A stretch of 64,000 nt of DNA from Streptomyces tardus. Lineage in GTDB: Bacteria > Actinomycetota > Actinomycetes > Streptomycetales > Streptomycetaceae. Position numbers and translations under genes: made by a program. Every line of letters starts with the position of its first letter. The stretch's first letter is position 1. This document shows, piece by piece, positions 1-7,919 of the stretch. The DNA lies in assembly GCF_018101125.2 (NCBI RefSeq), contig NZ_JAELVF020000004.1, positions 310,001-374,000 of the forward strand, written 5' to 3'. The notes below the pieces were generated by a model, which worked only from the letters and a program-made list of their open reading frames with translations, was not told where the DNA came from and did not search any database.

Positions 1-461
1 TTGGTCAGGATGGAGAACGGGTTCGCGCAGTCCCGCAGCGCGGTCAGGATGCGGGGCATCAACGCATACTTCCCCTCCGCTCTTTGGTAGCAGTCGACGT
101 TGGTGCCCATGGCGATGTGCTCGCCCTGCCAGCGCGGGGCGGCGAGCTCGCGGCGCAGCAGCTCGGGGGCGTTGACCTTCACCACGATCTGGGAGTCGAA
201 TCCGAGGCCGGTGTCGAGGTCGAGGTAGCTGTGGGTCTTGCGTGCGAAGCAGTAGACGCATGCGTGGCTGCAGCCGCGGTACGGGTTCACCGTCCAGGCG
301 AACGGCACCTTCGACGCCCCGGGCACCCGGTTCACGATCGAGCGGGCCCTGACCTCGTGGAACGTGATCCCGCGAAACTCCGGGGTGTCGAACGTGCGGG
401 TGACCCGGTCCGTCCCGAAGAGGGCTTCCGGTCCTTCGCTTCGCAGGTTGTCCCAGCGCAT
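1..461 (-). CDS. Rv2578c-family radical SAM protein (3' part outside window)
   Basis: The minus strand codes from an ATG at 459-461 and runs off the left edge. A strong AGGAGG lies 5 bases upstream of this ATG. The visible 153 residues carry the radical SAM cysteine triad as CSHACVYCF (CxxxCxxC), which would bind the 4Fe-4S cluster that cleaves S-adenosylmethionine. The surrounding sequence (VNPYRGCSHACVYCFARK, then MGTNVDCYQ) is the signature of the Rv2578c group of actinobacterial radical SAM proteins. Their substrate is not known to me. Some relatives carry inteins; none is visible in the part present. Family assignment is confident and function is open. Confidence 0.85.
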   Translation of the reverse strand, partial: MRWDNLRSEGPEALFGTDRVTRTFDTPEFRGITFHEVRARSIVNRVPGASKVPFAWTVNPYRGCSHACVYCFARKTHSYLDLDTGLGFDSQIVVKVNAPELLRRELAAPRWQGEHIAMGTNVDCYQRAEGKYALMPRILTALRDCANPFSILT

Positions 462-632
462 GCTGCCTCCTTGGTTCGCTATCAATAGAACACCTGTTCG
501 CATCCGGGCTGTCAAGCCGGATTTGGGCGGCCGGGCTCGGGGTGATGGGATGGCTGCCGTCATCCCGCCGTGACCGCTGAGCCGGTCGAGGCCGAGGGCC
601 GGCGGGTCGCTCAGAGGCACAGGAGGAGCCAC

Positions 633-1085
633 ATGGCACAGGTCGAGGCAACGACGCAGCGGGAGATCGCCGCCGACCCCGACGATGTCTTCGACGCCCT
701 CGCGGACTACCGCGAGGTCCGAGGCAAGGTGCTCCCCGGCCAGTACAGCGAGTACGAGGTGCGCGAGGGCGGCGACGGGGAGGGCACCCTCGTGCACTGG
801 AAGCTCCAGGCGACCAGCAAGCGCGTGCGCGACTGCCTGCTGGAGGTCACCGAGCCGCGCGACGGCCAGCTGGTCGAGAAGGACCGCAACTCCTCGATGG
901 TGACGACCTGGACCGTCAGCCCGGCCGGCACCGGCAGGGCGCGGGTCGTCGTCAAGACCGTCTGGGACGGCGCGGGCGGCATCGGCGGATTCTTCGAGCG
1001 GACGTTCGCGCCCAAGGGTCTGGCTCGAATCCACGACGAACTTCTGGCCAACCTCGCGGCCGAGGTGGAGAAGGCCTCCGCCTGA
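633..1085 (+). CDS. SRPBCC-family (START-like) protein
   Basis: A 150-residue protein with the hydrophobic-cavity fold pattern of SRPBCC/polyketide-cyclase-like proteins: an N-terminal beta strand (VEATTQREIAADPDDVFDAL), a central beta sheet, and a long C-terminal amphipathic helix (LARIHDELLANLAAEVEKA). The frame is open from 570, but ATG 633 is preceded by AGGAGG at 621-626, so that start is chosen. No catalytic residues can be named, and members bind varied hydrophobic ligands. It stands alone between the divergent radical SAM gene and the downstream peptidase pair. Confidence 0.75.
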   Translation: MAQVEATTQREIAADPDDVFDALADYREVRGKVLPGQYSEYEVREGGDGEGTLVHWKLQATSKRVRDCLLEVTEPRDGQLVEKDRNSSMVTTWTVSPAGTGRARVVVKTVWDGAGGIGGFFERTFAPKGLARIHDELLANLAAEVEKASA

Positions 1086-1162
1086 CCGAGCCGCCGACCG
1101 GCCGTTTCGACCCGGTCCCGGCCGCGCCCGGGACCGGGCTTCTCAGCCCACCGCACGGCGGC

Positions 1163-1168
1163 TAACGT
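1163..1168 (+). promoter_or_regulatory. -10 element for leaderless M55 peptidase mRNA
   Basis: TAACGT fits the actinobacterial -10 TANNNT and ends 8 bases before ATG 1177. No Shine-Dalgarno sequence precedes that ATG. This spacing suggests a leaderless transcript, and it favours ATG 1177 over the upstream TTG at 1168. Confidence 0.5.
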
Positions 1169-1176
1169 TGCCCGGT

Positions 1177-2007
1177 ATGAAGATCCTCATCAGCGCGGAC
1201 ATGGAAGGTGCCACCGGCGTCACCTGGCCTGCCGACGTGCTGCCCGGCACCCCGCAGTGGCAGCGGTGCCGTTCGATGTTCACCAGTGACGTGAACGCGG
1301 CAGCCCTCGGCTTCCTGGCCGGAGGCGCGGACGAGGTGCTGGTCAACGAGGCCCACTGGACCATGCGCAACCTGCTCCTCGAAGAGCTCGACGAGCGGGT
1401 CCAGATGCTCACCGGCCGGCACAAGGCGCTGTCCATGGTGGAGGGCGTGCAGCACGGCGACGTGGACGGCATCGCCTTCATCGGCTACCACACCGGCGCC
1501 GGCGACGAGGGCGTGCTCGCCCACACCTACCTCGCCAACTCCCTGACCGGGGTGTGGGTCGACGGGGTGCGCGCCAGCGAGGGCCTCCTGAACTCTCTGG
1601 TCGTCGCCGAGTACGGGGTCCCCGTCGTCCTGGTCACCGGTGACGACCGTGCCTGCGAGGACTCCCGGGGCTACGCGCCCGAGGCCGAGACCGTGGCCGT
1701 CAAGGACTACGTCTCGCGCTACGCGGCCGTCTGCCGCACACCCGCCCGCACCGCAGCCGACATCCGCGCCGCGGCTGCGGCCGCCGTCCGGCTGGCCGTT
1801 CGCACCGAGCCGGTCAGCGGGCCGCACGAGATGGAGATGGAGTTCGACGCCGAGCACCTGGCGGGCGCCGCCACGGTGGTGCCCGGCGTGCGGCAGACCG
1901 GCGAGCGCCGCGTCGCCTACCGCTCCCCGAACATGTACGAGGGCATCCGCTGCTTCAAAGCGGTCACCACCGTCGTCTCGAACGCCGTGGAGGAGACCTA
2001 TGGCTGA
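1177..2007 (+). CDS. M55-family metallopeptidase (DppA-like D-aminopeptidase)
   Basis: A 276-residue protein beginning MKILISADMEGATGV, the diagnostic N-terminus of peptidase family M55, whose Asp and Glu bind zinc. Further family blocks follow: NEAHWTMRNLL (in place of the common NDSHGPMRN), GIAFIGYHTGAG, and a C-terminal MEMEF strand. DppA enzymes are self-compartmentalised decameric D-aminopeptidases. The gene overlaps the following M20 hydrolase by 8 bases (ATGGCTGA), so the two are translationally coupled and probably act in one peptide or amide degradation pathway. The actual substrate cannot be read from sequence. Confidence 0.85.
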   Translation: MKILISADMEGATGVTWPADVLPGTPQWQRCRSMFTSDVNAAALGFLAGGADEVLVNEAHWTMRNLLLEELDERVQMLTGRHKALSMVEGVQHGDVDGIAFIGYHTGAGDEGVLAHTYLANSLTGVWVDGVRASEGLLNSLVVAEYGVPVVLVTGDDRACEDSRGYAPEAETVAVKDYVSRYAAVCRTPARTAADIRAAAAAAVRLAVRTEPVSGPHEMEMEFDAEHLAGAATVVPGVRQTGERRVAYRSPNMYEGIRCFKAVTTVVSNAVEETYG

Positions 2008-3340
2008 CCACCGGCCCGTCGGCTGCGACGAGCAGGCGCTGGAGGAGGTGGTCGCCTACACCAGCGACCTCATCCGGATCGACACCACCAACCACGGGAA
2101 GGGCGAGGGGCTGGAGCGCCCCGCCGCCGAGTACGTGGCCGCCCGGCTCGACGAAGTCGGCATCCGGGCACAGCTGTTGGAGAAGGCCAGCGGGCGGACC
2201 AACGTGGTCGCCAGGATCGAGGGCACCGACCCCGGCGCCGACGCGCTGCTCCTCCACGGCCATCTGGACGTCGTCCCGGCCGACGCGAGCGAGTGGAGCG
2301 TGCACCCCTTCTCCGGCGAGATCAGGGACGGGGTGGTGTGGGGCCGGGGCGCCATCGACATGAAGAACATGGACGCGATGATCCTGGCCATGGTCCGCTC
2401 CTGGGCGCGCAGCGGCGTTCGGCCCCGGCGGGACGTGGTCCTGGCGTTCACCGCGGACGAGGAGGACAGCGCCGAGTTCGGTTCCGGCTTCCTCGCCGAC
2501 CAGCACGCCGAGCTGTTCGAGGGGTGCACCGAAGGGCTCAGCGAATCCGGCGCGTTCACCTTCCACACCGGCGACGGCACCCGGCTCTACCCGGTCGGCG
2601 CCGGCGAGCGCGGTACGGCCTGGATGACGCTGACCGCGAGGGGCCGGGCCGGCCACGGCTCGAAGGTCAACGAAGAGAACGCCGTCGGCCGCCTCGCCGC
2701 CGCCGTGCACCGGATCGACGCGTACCCCTGGCCGCTGCGCCTGACCGCGACCGTGCGCGCCGCGCTGCTGGAGCTGGCGCGGGTGCGGGGCCTGCCCGAG
2801 CCCCGCCTGGACGACCCGGACTGGGACGTCGACGCCTTCCTCGACGCGATCGGCCCCGCCCGCGCCGTCGTCGAGTCGACCGTGCGCAACAGCACCAACC
2901 CCACGATGCTGGACGCCGGTTACAAGATGAACGTGATCCCGGGCGTCGCCACCGCGGGCATCGACGGACGGATGCTGTCCGGCACCGAGGCGGAGTTCGA
3001 GGCGACCATCGAGGAGCTGACCGGTCCCGACGTGGACTGGTCCTTCTACCACCGCGAGCAGCCGCTCCAGGCCCCTGTCGACTCGCGCACGTACGCGGTG
3101 CTGCGCGAGGCGCTGGAGCACCACGACCCGGACGCCCATGTGATCCCGTACTGCATGTCGGGCGGCACGGACGCCAAGCAGTTCTCCCAGCTCGGCATCG
3201 AGGGCTACGGCTACTCGCCGCTGCGACTGCCGCCGGGGTACGACTACGCCGCGATGTTCCACGGCGTGGACGAGCGGGTCCCGGTGGACGCCCTGCACTT
3301 CGGCGTCCGCACCCTGGACCGCGCCGTACTGGGCCTGTGA
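2000..3340 (+). CDS. M20/M25/M40-family metallo-hydrolase
   Basis: A 446-residue di-zinc amidohydrolase/peptidase. The metal and catalytic motifs are clear: LLLHGHLDVVPAD (His ligand and Asp), WGRGAIDMKN (bridging Asp), FTADEEDS (catalytic Glu-Glu), and a C-terminal ligand in YCMSGGTDAKQF. The central dimerisation lid is present (RAGHGSKVNEENAV). The start is the ATG that overlaps the end of the M55 gene, giving tight coupling. Family members hydrolyse acylated amino acids, peptides or carbamoyl amides. The partner M55 enzyme suggests a peptide-like substrate, which is inference. Confidence 0.9.
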   Translation: MADHRPVGCDEQALEEVVAYTSDLIRIDTTNHGKGEGLERPAAEYVAARLDEVGIRAQLLEKASGRTNVVARIEGTDPGADALLLHGHLDVVPADASEWSVHPFSGEIRDGVVWGRGAIDMKNMDAMILAMVRSWARSGVRPRRDVVLAFTADEEDSAEFGSGFLADQHAELFEGCTEGLSESGAFTFHTGDGTRLYPVGAGERGTAWMTLTARGRAGHGSKVNEENAVGRLAAAVHRIDAYPWPLRLTATVRAALLELARVRGLPEPRLDDPDWDVDAFLDAIGPARAVVESTVRNSTNPTMLDAGYKMNVIPGVATAGIDGRMLSGTEAEFEATIEELTGPDVDWSFYHREQPLQAPVDSRTYAVLREALEHHDPDAHVIPYCMSGGTDAKQFSQLGIEGYGYSPLRLPPGYDYAAMFHGVDERVPVDALHFGVRTLDRAVLGL

Positions 3341-3542
3341 CCCCGCCGCCGCGCCGCGCACCCCGTCGGCGCGGCGGCAGGCCACCGAGCCGCCCCGCGC
3401 CGCTCATGCGGCCAACGCCCGTTCCGCCCGTTCCGCCCGTTCCGCACAGCCGGCCGCGGGCACAGCGCACCCGGCGTTCCGCCGACCCGGTACCCCCGAC
3501 TGCCCACAGCAGGATGTGGGCTGACCCCAGGAGGCCCACCCG

Positions 3543-5639
3543 ATGGTGAACCACGAGGCTCCGTACGGCAGTTGGCCCTCGCCGATCGACGCCGGACTGG
3601 TCGCGGCGCACGACGGACGACCGGAATTCCTGACCGCGATCGGCGACGAGCTCTGGTGGACCGCACCCCGGCCGGCCGAGGGCGGACGGCGGACACTGAT
3701 GAGGCTGCGCCCGGGCGACGGCACCGGTGCGCCCGTCGCCGAGTCCGTGCTGCCGGCCCCCTGGAACGTGCGCAGCCGGGTCATCGAGTACGGCGGCCAG
3801 CCCTTCGCCGGCGCCCCGCGCGAGAGGGGCGGGCCGTTGGTGGTCTTCTCCCACTTCGCCGACCAGCGGCTCTACGTCCTCACTCCCGACACGGCGAGCG
3901 CCCCCGACGCGGCGAGCGCTGTTGACGCGGCGAGCGCTCCCGGCGGGGGCGAGCCGGTGCCGTTGACGCCGCTGGGCACAGTGGGCGGCGGGCTGCGGTT
4001 CGTCGACCCGCTGGTGCTGCCCGACCGGGGCGAAGTCTGGTGCGTGCTGGAGGAGTTCACCGGGGAGGGGCCGACCGAGGTGCGCCGCGTGCTGGTGGCG
4101 GTGCCGCTGGACGGCTCGGCGGCCGAGGACCGCGGTGCGCTGCGCGAACTCACCGACGACGCCCACGACTTCCTCACCGGCCCCCGGCTCTCGCCCGACG
4201 GGCGGCAGCTGGCCTGGCTGGTCTGGGACCATCCGGCGATGCCGTGGGACGGCACCGAACTGCGTCTGGCCGAGGTCACCGCCGACGGCCGGTTGGAAGC
4301 GGCGCGCACCGTGCTGGGCGGACCGCAGGAGTCCGTCGTACAGGCCGACTGGGCCGCCGACGGGAGCCTGCTGGCCGCCACGGACCGGACCGGCTGGTGG
4401 AACCTGCACCGGGTCGACCCCGGTGGCGGCACACCGGTCAACCTCTGCCCGCGGGAGGAGGAGTTCGCCGACGCGCTCTGGAAGCTCGGCCACCGCTGGT
4501 TCGCGCCGCTGGAGAACGGACTCGTGGCCGTACTGCACGGCCGAGGCAGTGCGCAACTGGCGATACTGGACACCGAGTCCGGCGAACTGGCCGACGCACC
4601 GGGGCCGTGGAGCGAGTGGAGCGCCGCGCTCGCGGTGCGCGGCAGCCGGGTGGCGGGAATCGCGGCCGGCCCCCACAGCGCCTACGAGATCGTTGAACTC
4701 GACACCTGCACCGGGCACTTGAGCGTGCTGGCCGCGCACCACACCGACGCCGTCGACCCCGCGTTCTACCCGCGGCCCGAGCGGCGCACCTTCACCGGCC
4801 CGGACGGCCGTCCCGTGCACGCCCACGTCTATCCGCCGCACCACCCCGACCACCGCGGCCCGCAGGACCAGGCGCCGCCGTACGTCATCTGGGCGCACGG
4901 CGGGCCCACCGGCCGGGCGCCGCTCGTACTCGATCTGGAGCTCGCCTACTTCACCTCGCGCGGTATCGGGGTAGCCGAGGTCAACTACGGCGGCTCCACC
5001 GGCCACGGGCGCGTCTACCGCAACCGGCTGCGTGAGCAGTGGGGAGTGGTGGACGTCGAGGACTGCGCCACCGTCGCCCGCGAGCTGGCCCGGGAGGGCA
5101 CCGCCGACGGCACGCGGCTGGCCGTGCGGGGTGGCAGCGCGGGCGGCTGGACGTCCGCCTCCTCGCTGGTCGCGCCCTCCGTGGAGGGCCTGTACGCGAC
5201 CGCGGCGATCAGCTACCCCATCCTGGACCCGGCGGCCTGGGCCGACGGGGAGACCCACGACTTCGAGTCCCGTTACACCGAGTCCCTGATCGGACGGCTC
5301 GAGGAGGTGCCCGACCGGTACCGGGAACGCTCGCCGGTGCTGCTCGCCGACCGGGTGTCCGTCCCGTTCCTGCTGCTCCAGGGGCTCGACGACGTGATCT
5401 GCCCGTCCGAGCAGTGCGACCGCTTCCTCGCCGAGATCGGGGAGCGGGTCCCGTACACCTATCTCGCCTTCGAGGGCGAGGGGCACGGATTCCGCCGGGC
5501 CGAGACGATCATCCGCGCGGTGGAGGAGGAACTCGCCCTCTACCAGCGGGTTTTCGCGGACGGCCCGCGAAGTGCGGACGGCCCGCGGGGGGCCGCCGGC
5601 GGGAGCACCGAGGGTGACGGGAGCGCTGAAGGGCGCTGA
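3543..5639 (+). CDS. S9-family serine peptidase (prolyl oligopeptidase type)
   Basis: A 698-residue cytoplasmic protein with no signal peptide. An N-terminal beta-propeller-like half (about residues 1-430) is followed by an alpha/beta-hydrolase half. The catalytic serine lies in RGGSAGGWTS (GxSxGG), the aspartate in LQGLDDVICP and the histidine in GEGHGFR. It resembles acylaminoacyl/dipeptidyl peptidases of family S9. Residues about 116-133 contain three copies of an 18-base repeat (3888-3941) coding DAASA-type units, absent from typical relatives and probably a surface loop. The ATG follows a purine-rich AGGAGG at 3530-3535. Confidence 0.88.
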   Translation: MVNHEAPYGSWPSPIDAGLVAAHDGRPEFLTAIGDELWWTAPRPAEGGRRTLMRLRPGDGTGAPVAESVLPAPWNVRSRVIEYGGQPFAGAPRERGGPLVVFSHFADQRLYVLTPDTASAPDAASAVDAASAPGGGEPVPLTPLGTVGGGLRFVDPLVLPDRGEVWCVLEEFTGEGPTEVRRVLVAVPLDGSAAEDRGALRELTDDAHDFLTGPRLSPDGRQLAWLVWDHPAMPWDGTELRLAEVTADGRLEAARTVLGGPQESVVQADWAADGSLLAATDRTGWWNLHRVDPGGGTPVNLCPREEEFADALWKLGHRWFAPLENGLVAVLHGRGSAQLAILDTESGELADAPGPWSEWSAALAVRGSRVAGIAAGPHSAYEIVELDTCTGHLSVLAAHHTDAVDPAFYPRPERRTFTGPDGRPVHAHVYPPHHPDHRGPQDQAPPYVIWAHGGPTGRAPLVLDLELAYFTSRGIGVAEVNYGGSTGHGRVYRNRLREQWGVVDVEDCATVARELAREGTADGTRLAVRGGSAGGWTSASSLVAPSVEGLYATAAISYPILDPAAWADGETHDFESRYTESLIGRLEEVPDRYRERSPVLLADRVSVPFLLLQGLDDVICPSEQCDRFLAEIGERVPYTYLAFEGEGHGFRRAETIIRAVEEELALYQRVFADGPRSADGPRGAAGGSTEGDGSAEGR
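3888..3941 (+). repeat. Three 18-bp in-frame tandem repeats inside the S9 peptidase gene
   Basis: Three tandem units beginning gac-gcg-gcg-agc-gct at 3888, 3906 and 3924, with few mismatches, encode DTASAP, DAASAV and DAASAP. Their length is a multiple of three, so copy-number change would not break the frame. Confidence 0.8.
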
Positions 5640-5724
5640 GGAGCGCGGGGTCGACCGCTTGCTCCGCGCTCGGCTGCCGGCTGGGCCGAAAAGACCGGTG
5701 CACGAGTCGAACGTGGACAGGAGT

Positions 5725-5772
5725 GGGCCCGCCGACCGGTGTCATATCGTTCGCGATGCGGTCGGCGGGCCC
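5725..5772. terminator. Hairpin between convergent S9 peptidase and CBS genes
   Basis: Perfect 14-bp arms GGGCCCGCCGACCG / CGGTCGGCGGGCCC (5725-5738, 5759-5772) flank a 20-base AT-richer loop. It lies between the stops of two converging genes and may serve both. There is no U-tract, as is common in this GC range. Confidence 0.6.
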
Positions 5773-5876
5773 GGGCGGGGCACGAGTGCCCCGGTCCTGG
5801 GTGCGGCGGTCGCCGCACGCTCGGCGGTGCCGGCAGTGGGCGGGACCCTCCTGGGGCGGACGGGCCCGGCCTGCTG

Positions 5877-6293
5877 TCAGTGAGCGTAGACGCGTTCCAC
5901 GAAGGCCGCGATCTGCTCCTCGGAGAGATGCTGTGCGAGGTCGGCCTCGCTGATCATGCCGACCAGGCGCTTGTCCTTGATGACGGGCAGCCGCCTGATC
6001 TGGTGGTCCTGCATCTCTTCCAGCACCTCACCGACGTCCGCGTCCGAGCCGACCCAGCGCGGGGTGCCGAGCGAGAGGTCACCGCAGGTGATCCTCGAGG
6101 GGTCGAGACCCTGCGCGACGCACTCCACGACGATGTCGCGGTCGGTGATGATGCCGCACATCCGCTCGTTCTGGTCGCTGACGGGCAGCGCCCCCACGTC
6201 CAGCTCACGCATCAGCTGAGCGGCGCGGTCAAGCGTCTCGTGTGTGGGAATCCACTGCACACCGGGGTGCATGATGTCTTCGGCCGTGGCCAT
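5877..6293 (-). CDS. Tandem CBS-domain protein
   Basis: A 138-residue protein made of two CBS domains: residues about 7-62 (MHPGVQWIPTHETLDRAAQL ... GIITDRDIV) and about 72-130 (GTPRWVGSDADVGEVLEEM ... GMISEADLAQHL). There is no attached enzyme domain. Such stand-alone pairs bind adenine nucleotides and resemble mycobacterial hypoxic response protein 1 (Hrp1). The ATG is preceded by GGAGG at a good distance. A role in energy or stress sensing is family knowledge; nothing here shows the ligand. Confidence 0.88.
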   Translation of the reverse strand: MATAEDIMHPGVQWIPTHETLDRAAQLMRELDVGALPVSDQNERMCGIITDRDIVVECVAQGLDPSRITCGDLSLGTPRWVGSDADVGEVLEEMQDHQIRRLPVIKDKRLVGMISEADLAQHLSEEQIAAFVERVYAH

Positions 6294-6470
6294 GAGTACC
6301 TCCGGATCGCGCCGCCGACGACAGTTGCGGCGCGTCTCCCATGGTCCGTCCGGGTGAGTGCGGCAGCAACCGCGGACGTGCGCCCGGCAGGGACGTGGCG
6401 GGGCGGGGATCTGTGCGACCCGTACGTGTGCGGCTGCGACGTGGCGGGCCGCAGCGGGGCTCGCAGCGGG

Positions 6471-7463
6471 TCAGGCCTGCGCCAGGTCGGCGAGTTCGGC
6501 GGTGCCGTCAAGTGCGGCGCGGGCGTCCGCCGCAGCGCCCCGGTGCGCCGCCCACAGCGCGCACTCGACGGTTCGGGCGAGGCCCCAGGCGGCGAGCCGC
6601 CCCGCCGGCTGCGCGGTGCGCTCCTGGGCGAGCAACAGCCTCGCGCGCAGGGGGAGTCGGGCGGGCAGCTGGTCGAGCAGCGGCCACGGGTCGTACGCCG
6701 GATCGCCCACCATCGGCTTGGGATCGATGGCCAGGAGGGAGCGGCGCCGTGCGGCGAGTACGATCCCCGGGTTGAAGTCCCCGTGCAGCAGCACCCTGTC
6801 CGGAGCCCGGCGCGGCAGTTCCCGCAGCAGCGCCGCCCCGCGGCGTACCGGCCCGGGGTCCGCTCCCAGCACCCCGCCCATGCGTGCGAAGCGCTCCTCG
6901 ACCGAGTCAGCCCAGCCGGCGCACACCTCGGCCAACTCCGGTGGCGCGGCGTCGGGTCCGGGGAGTTCCCGCAGAGCCGTCCAGAGCTCCCGCAGCAGAT
7001 CCAGGCCCGCGGTCAGGCGCTCGACGGGGGTGGTGGACGGTTCGGAGGACAGCAGGTTCGTGCCGGGCTCGCAGCGTTCGAGCAGCAGCGCGTACCGCTC
7101 TTCGTCCCAGGCGTACGGGCGTACGGCCGCCGGATTCTCCTCGGCCGCCCAGCGGCGCAGCGCCGCCGCCTCGCAGGCCGCCTCGGGGTGCGGCCAACTC
7201 AGCTTGAGCACGGCGGGCGTACCGTCGGCGCGCCGAACAGGTGCGGCCCAGGAGCAGCTGCCGCCGGGGTACGGCGGGCCGGCGCGCAGGTCCCAGCGGG
7301 CGGTGAACTCCTCGACGAGCCGCGGGAGTCGGCGGAGCCAGGCCGCCCCGTCCGGATCGCCGCCGAGGTTGCGCACGACCGCCGGCGTCGGCGCTGCGAG
7401 CCGGTTCGGCGGTGCGGTTTCGTCCGGCGGTGTGGGCGGATCGTCCGGCGGGTGCGCGGGCAC
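6471..7463 (-). CDS. Aminoglycoside/hydroxyurea phosphotransferase-like kinase
   Basis: A 330-residue protein of the APH kinase-like fold, closest in pattern to the streptomycin 6-kinase/hydroxyurea phosphotransferase group. PAVLKLSWPHPE carries the ATP-binding lysine, HGDFNPGI the catalytic loop, and LAIDPKPMVGDPAYDPWP the metal-binding Asp and following helix. The usual Brenner loop is HGDxxxxN. Here the final metal-binding Asn is Ile (codon ATC at about 6762-6764), so activity is uncertain. GTG 7463 starts 8 bases after the stop of the VOC gene, implying one operon. It could be a true resistance kinase, a divergent small-molecule kinase or an inactive relative. Confidence 0.8.
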   Translation of the reverse strand: MPAHPPDDPPTPPDETAPPNRLAAPTPAVVRNLGGDPDGAAWLRRLPRLVEEFTARWDLRAGPPYPGGSCSWAAPVRRADGTPAVLKLSWPHPEAACEAAALRRWAAEENPAAVRPYAWDEERYALLLERCEPGTNLLSSEPSTTPVERLTAGLDLLRELWTALRELPGPDAAPPELAEVCAGWADSVEERFARMGGVLGADPGPVRRGAALLRELPRRAPDRVLLHGDFNPGIVLAARRRSLLAIDPKPMVGDPAYDPWPLLDQLPARLPLRARLLLAQERTAQPAGRLAAWGLARTVECALWAAHRGAAADARAALDGTAELADLAQA

Positions 7464-7471
7464 GGCCGTCC

Positions 7472-7822
7472 TCAGTCGTCCGGCTGGTCGACGTACTCGA
7501 AGATGGTGCCGTCGGGGAGGCGGGCGACCAGGCTGCGTCCGGCCGAGGTCTGGCGCGGACCCACCAGGATGTCCGCACCCACTTCCCGCAGCGCCTCGGC
7601 CGCCGCCATGACGTCGTCCACCGACAGGGTCGCGCTGATCCGCCGCAGGATGTCCAGCTCGTCGGGCGGCCCGCTCATCACCAGGAACGGCCCGACCGCC
7701 GCGACGCTCACCGCCCCGAGCTCGAAGTGCGCCGCCGGCGTTCCCGCCAGGCGCTCGTAGACGGGTACGGCGGCCTCCAGATCGTCGACGCAGATCCGCA
7801 GGGACGTTCCCAGAATGCGCAT
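7472..7822 (-). CDS. VOC/glyoxalase-fold protein
   Basis: A 116-residue single-module pair of beta-alpha-beta-beta-beta units typical of vicinal oxygen chelate proteins. It begins MRILGTSLRICVDDLEAAV and ends in a strand with LPDGTIFEYVDQ, where VOC enzymes often place a Glu metal ligand. The ATG is preceded by GGAGGAAG. It is the first gene of a pair with the downstream phosphotransferase (gap 8 bases). Members include lyases, dioxygenases and antibiotic-binding resistance proteins. The pairing with an APH-like kinase hints at drug or metabolite handling, which is inference only. Confidence 0.75.
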   Translation of the reverse strand: MRILGTSLRICVDDLEAAVPVYERLAGTPAAHFELGAVSVAAVGPFLVMSGPPDELDILRRISATLSVDDVMAAAEALREVGADILVGPRQTSAGRSLVARLPDGTIFEYVDQPDD

Positions 7823-7919
7823 GTGTCTTCCTCCGTCGTTCTTCGGCGGGTGAGGCGGTGCTGGTGCCGGTGTGGTCCGGGGCGGGCCGGGCGGTGCGCC
7901 CCGGCGGGGCCGGCCCGCG

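Noticed and set aside
3417..3450. GTTCCGCCC 9-base triplet repeat before the S9 gene
   Set aside because: Short and common in GC-rich intergenic DNA; no function can be supported.
2667..5486. Minus-strand frame of 939 codons
   Set aside because: Shadow of the M20 and S9 genes on the other strand, with low-complexity Arg/Gly/Pro translation and no domains.
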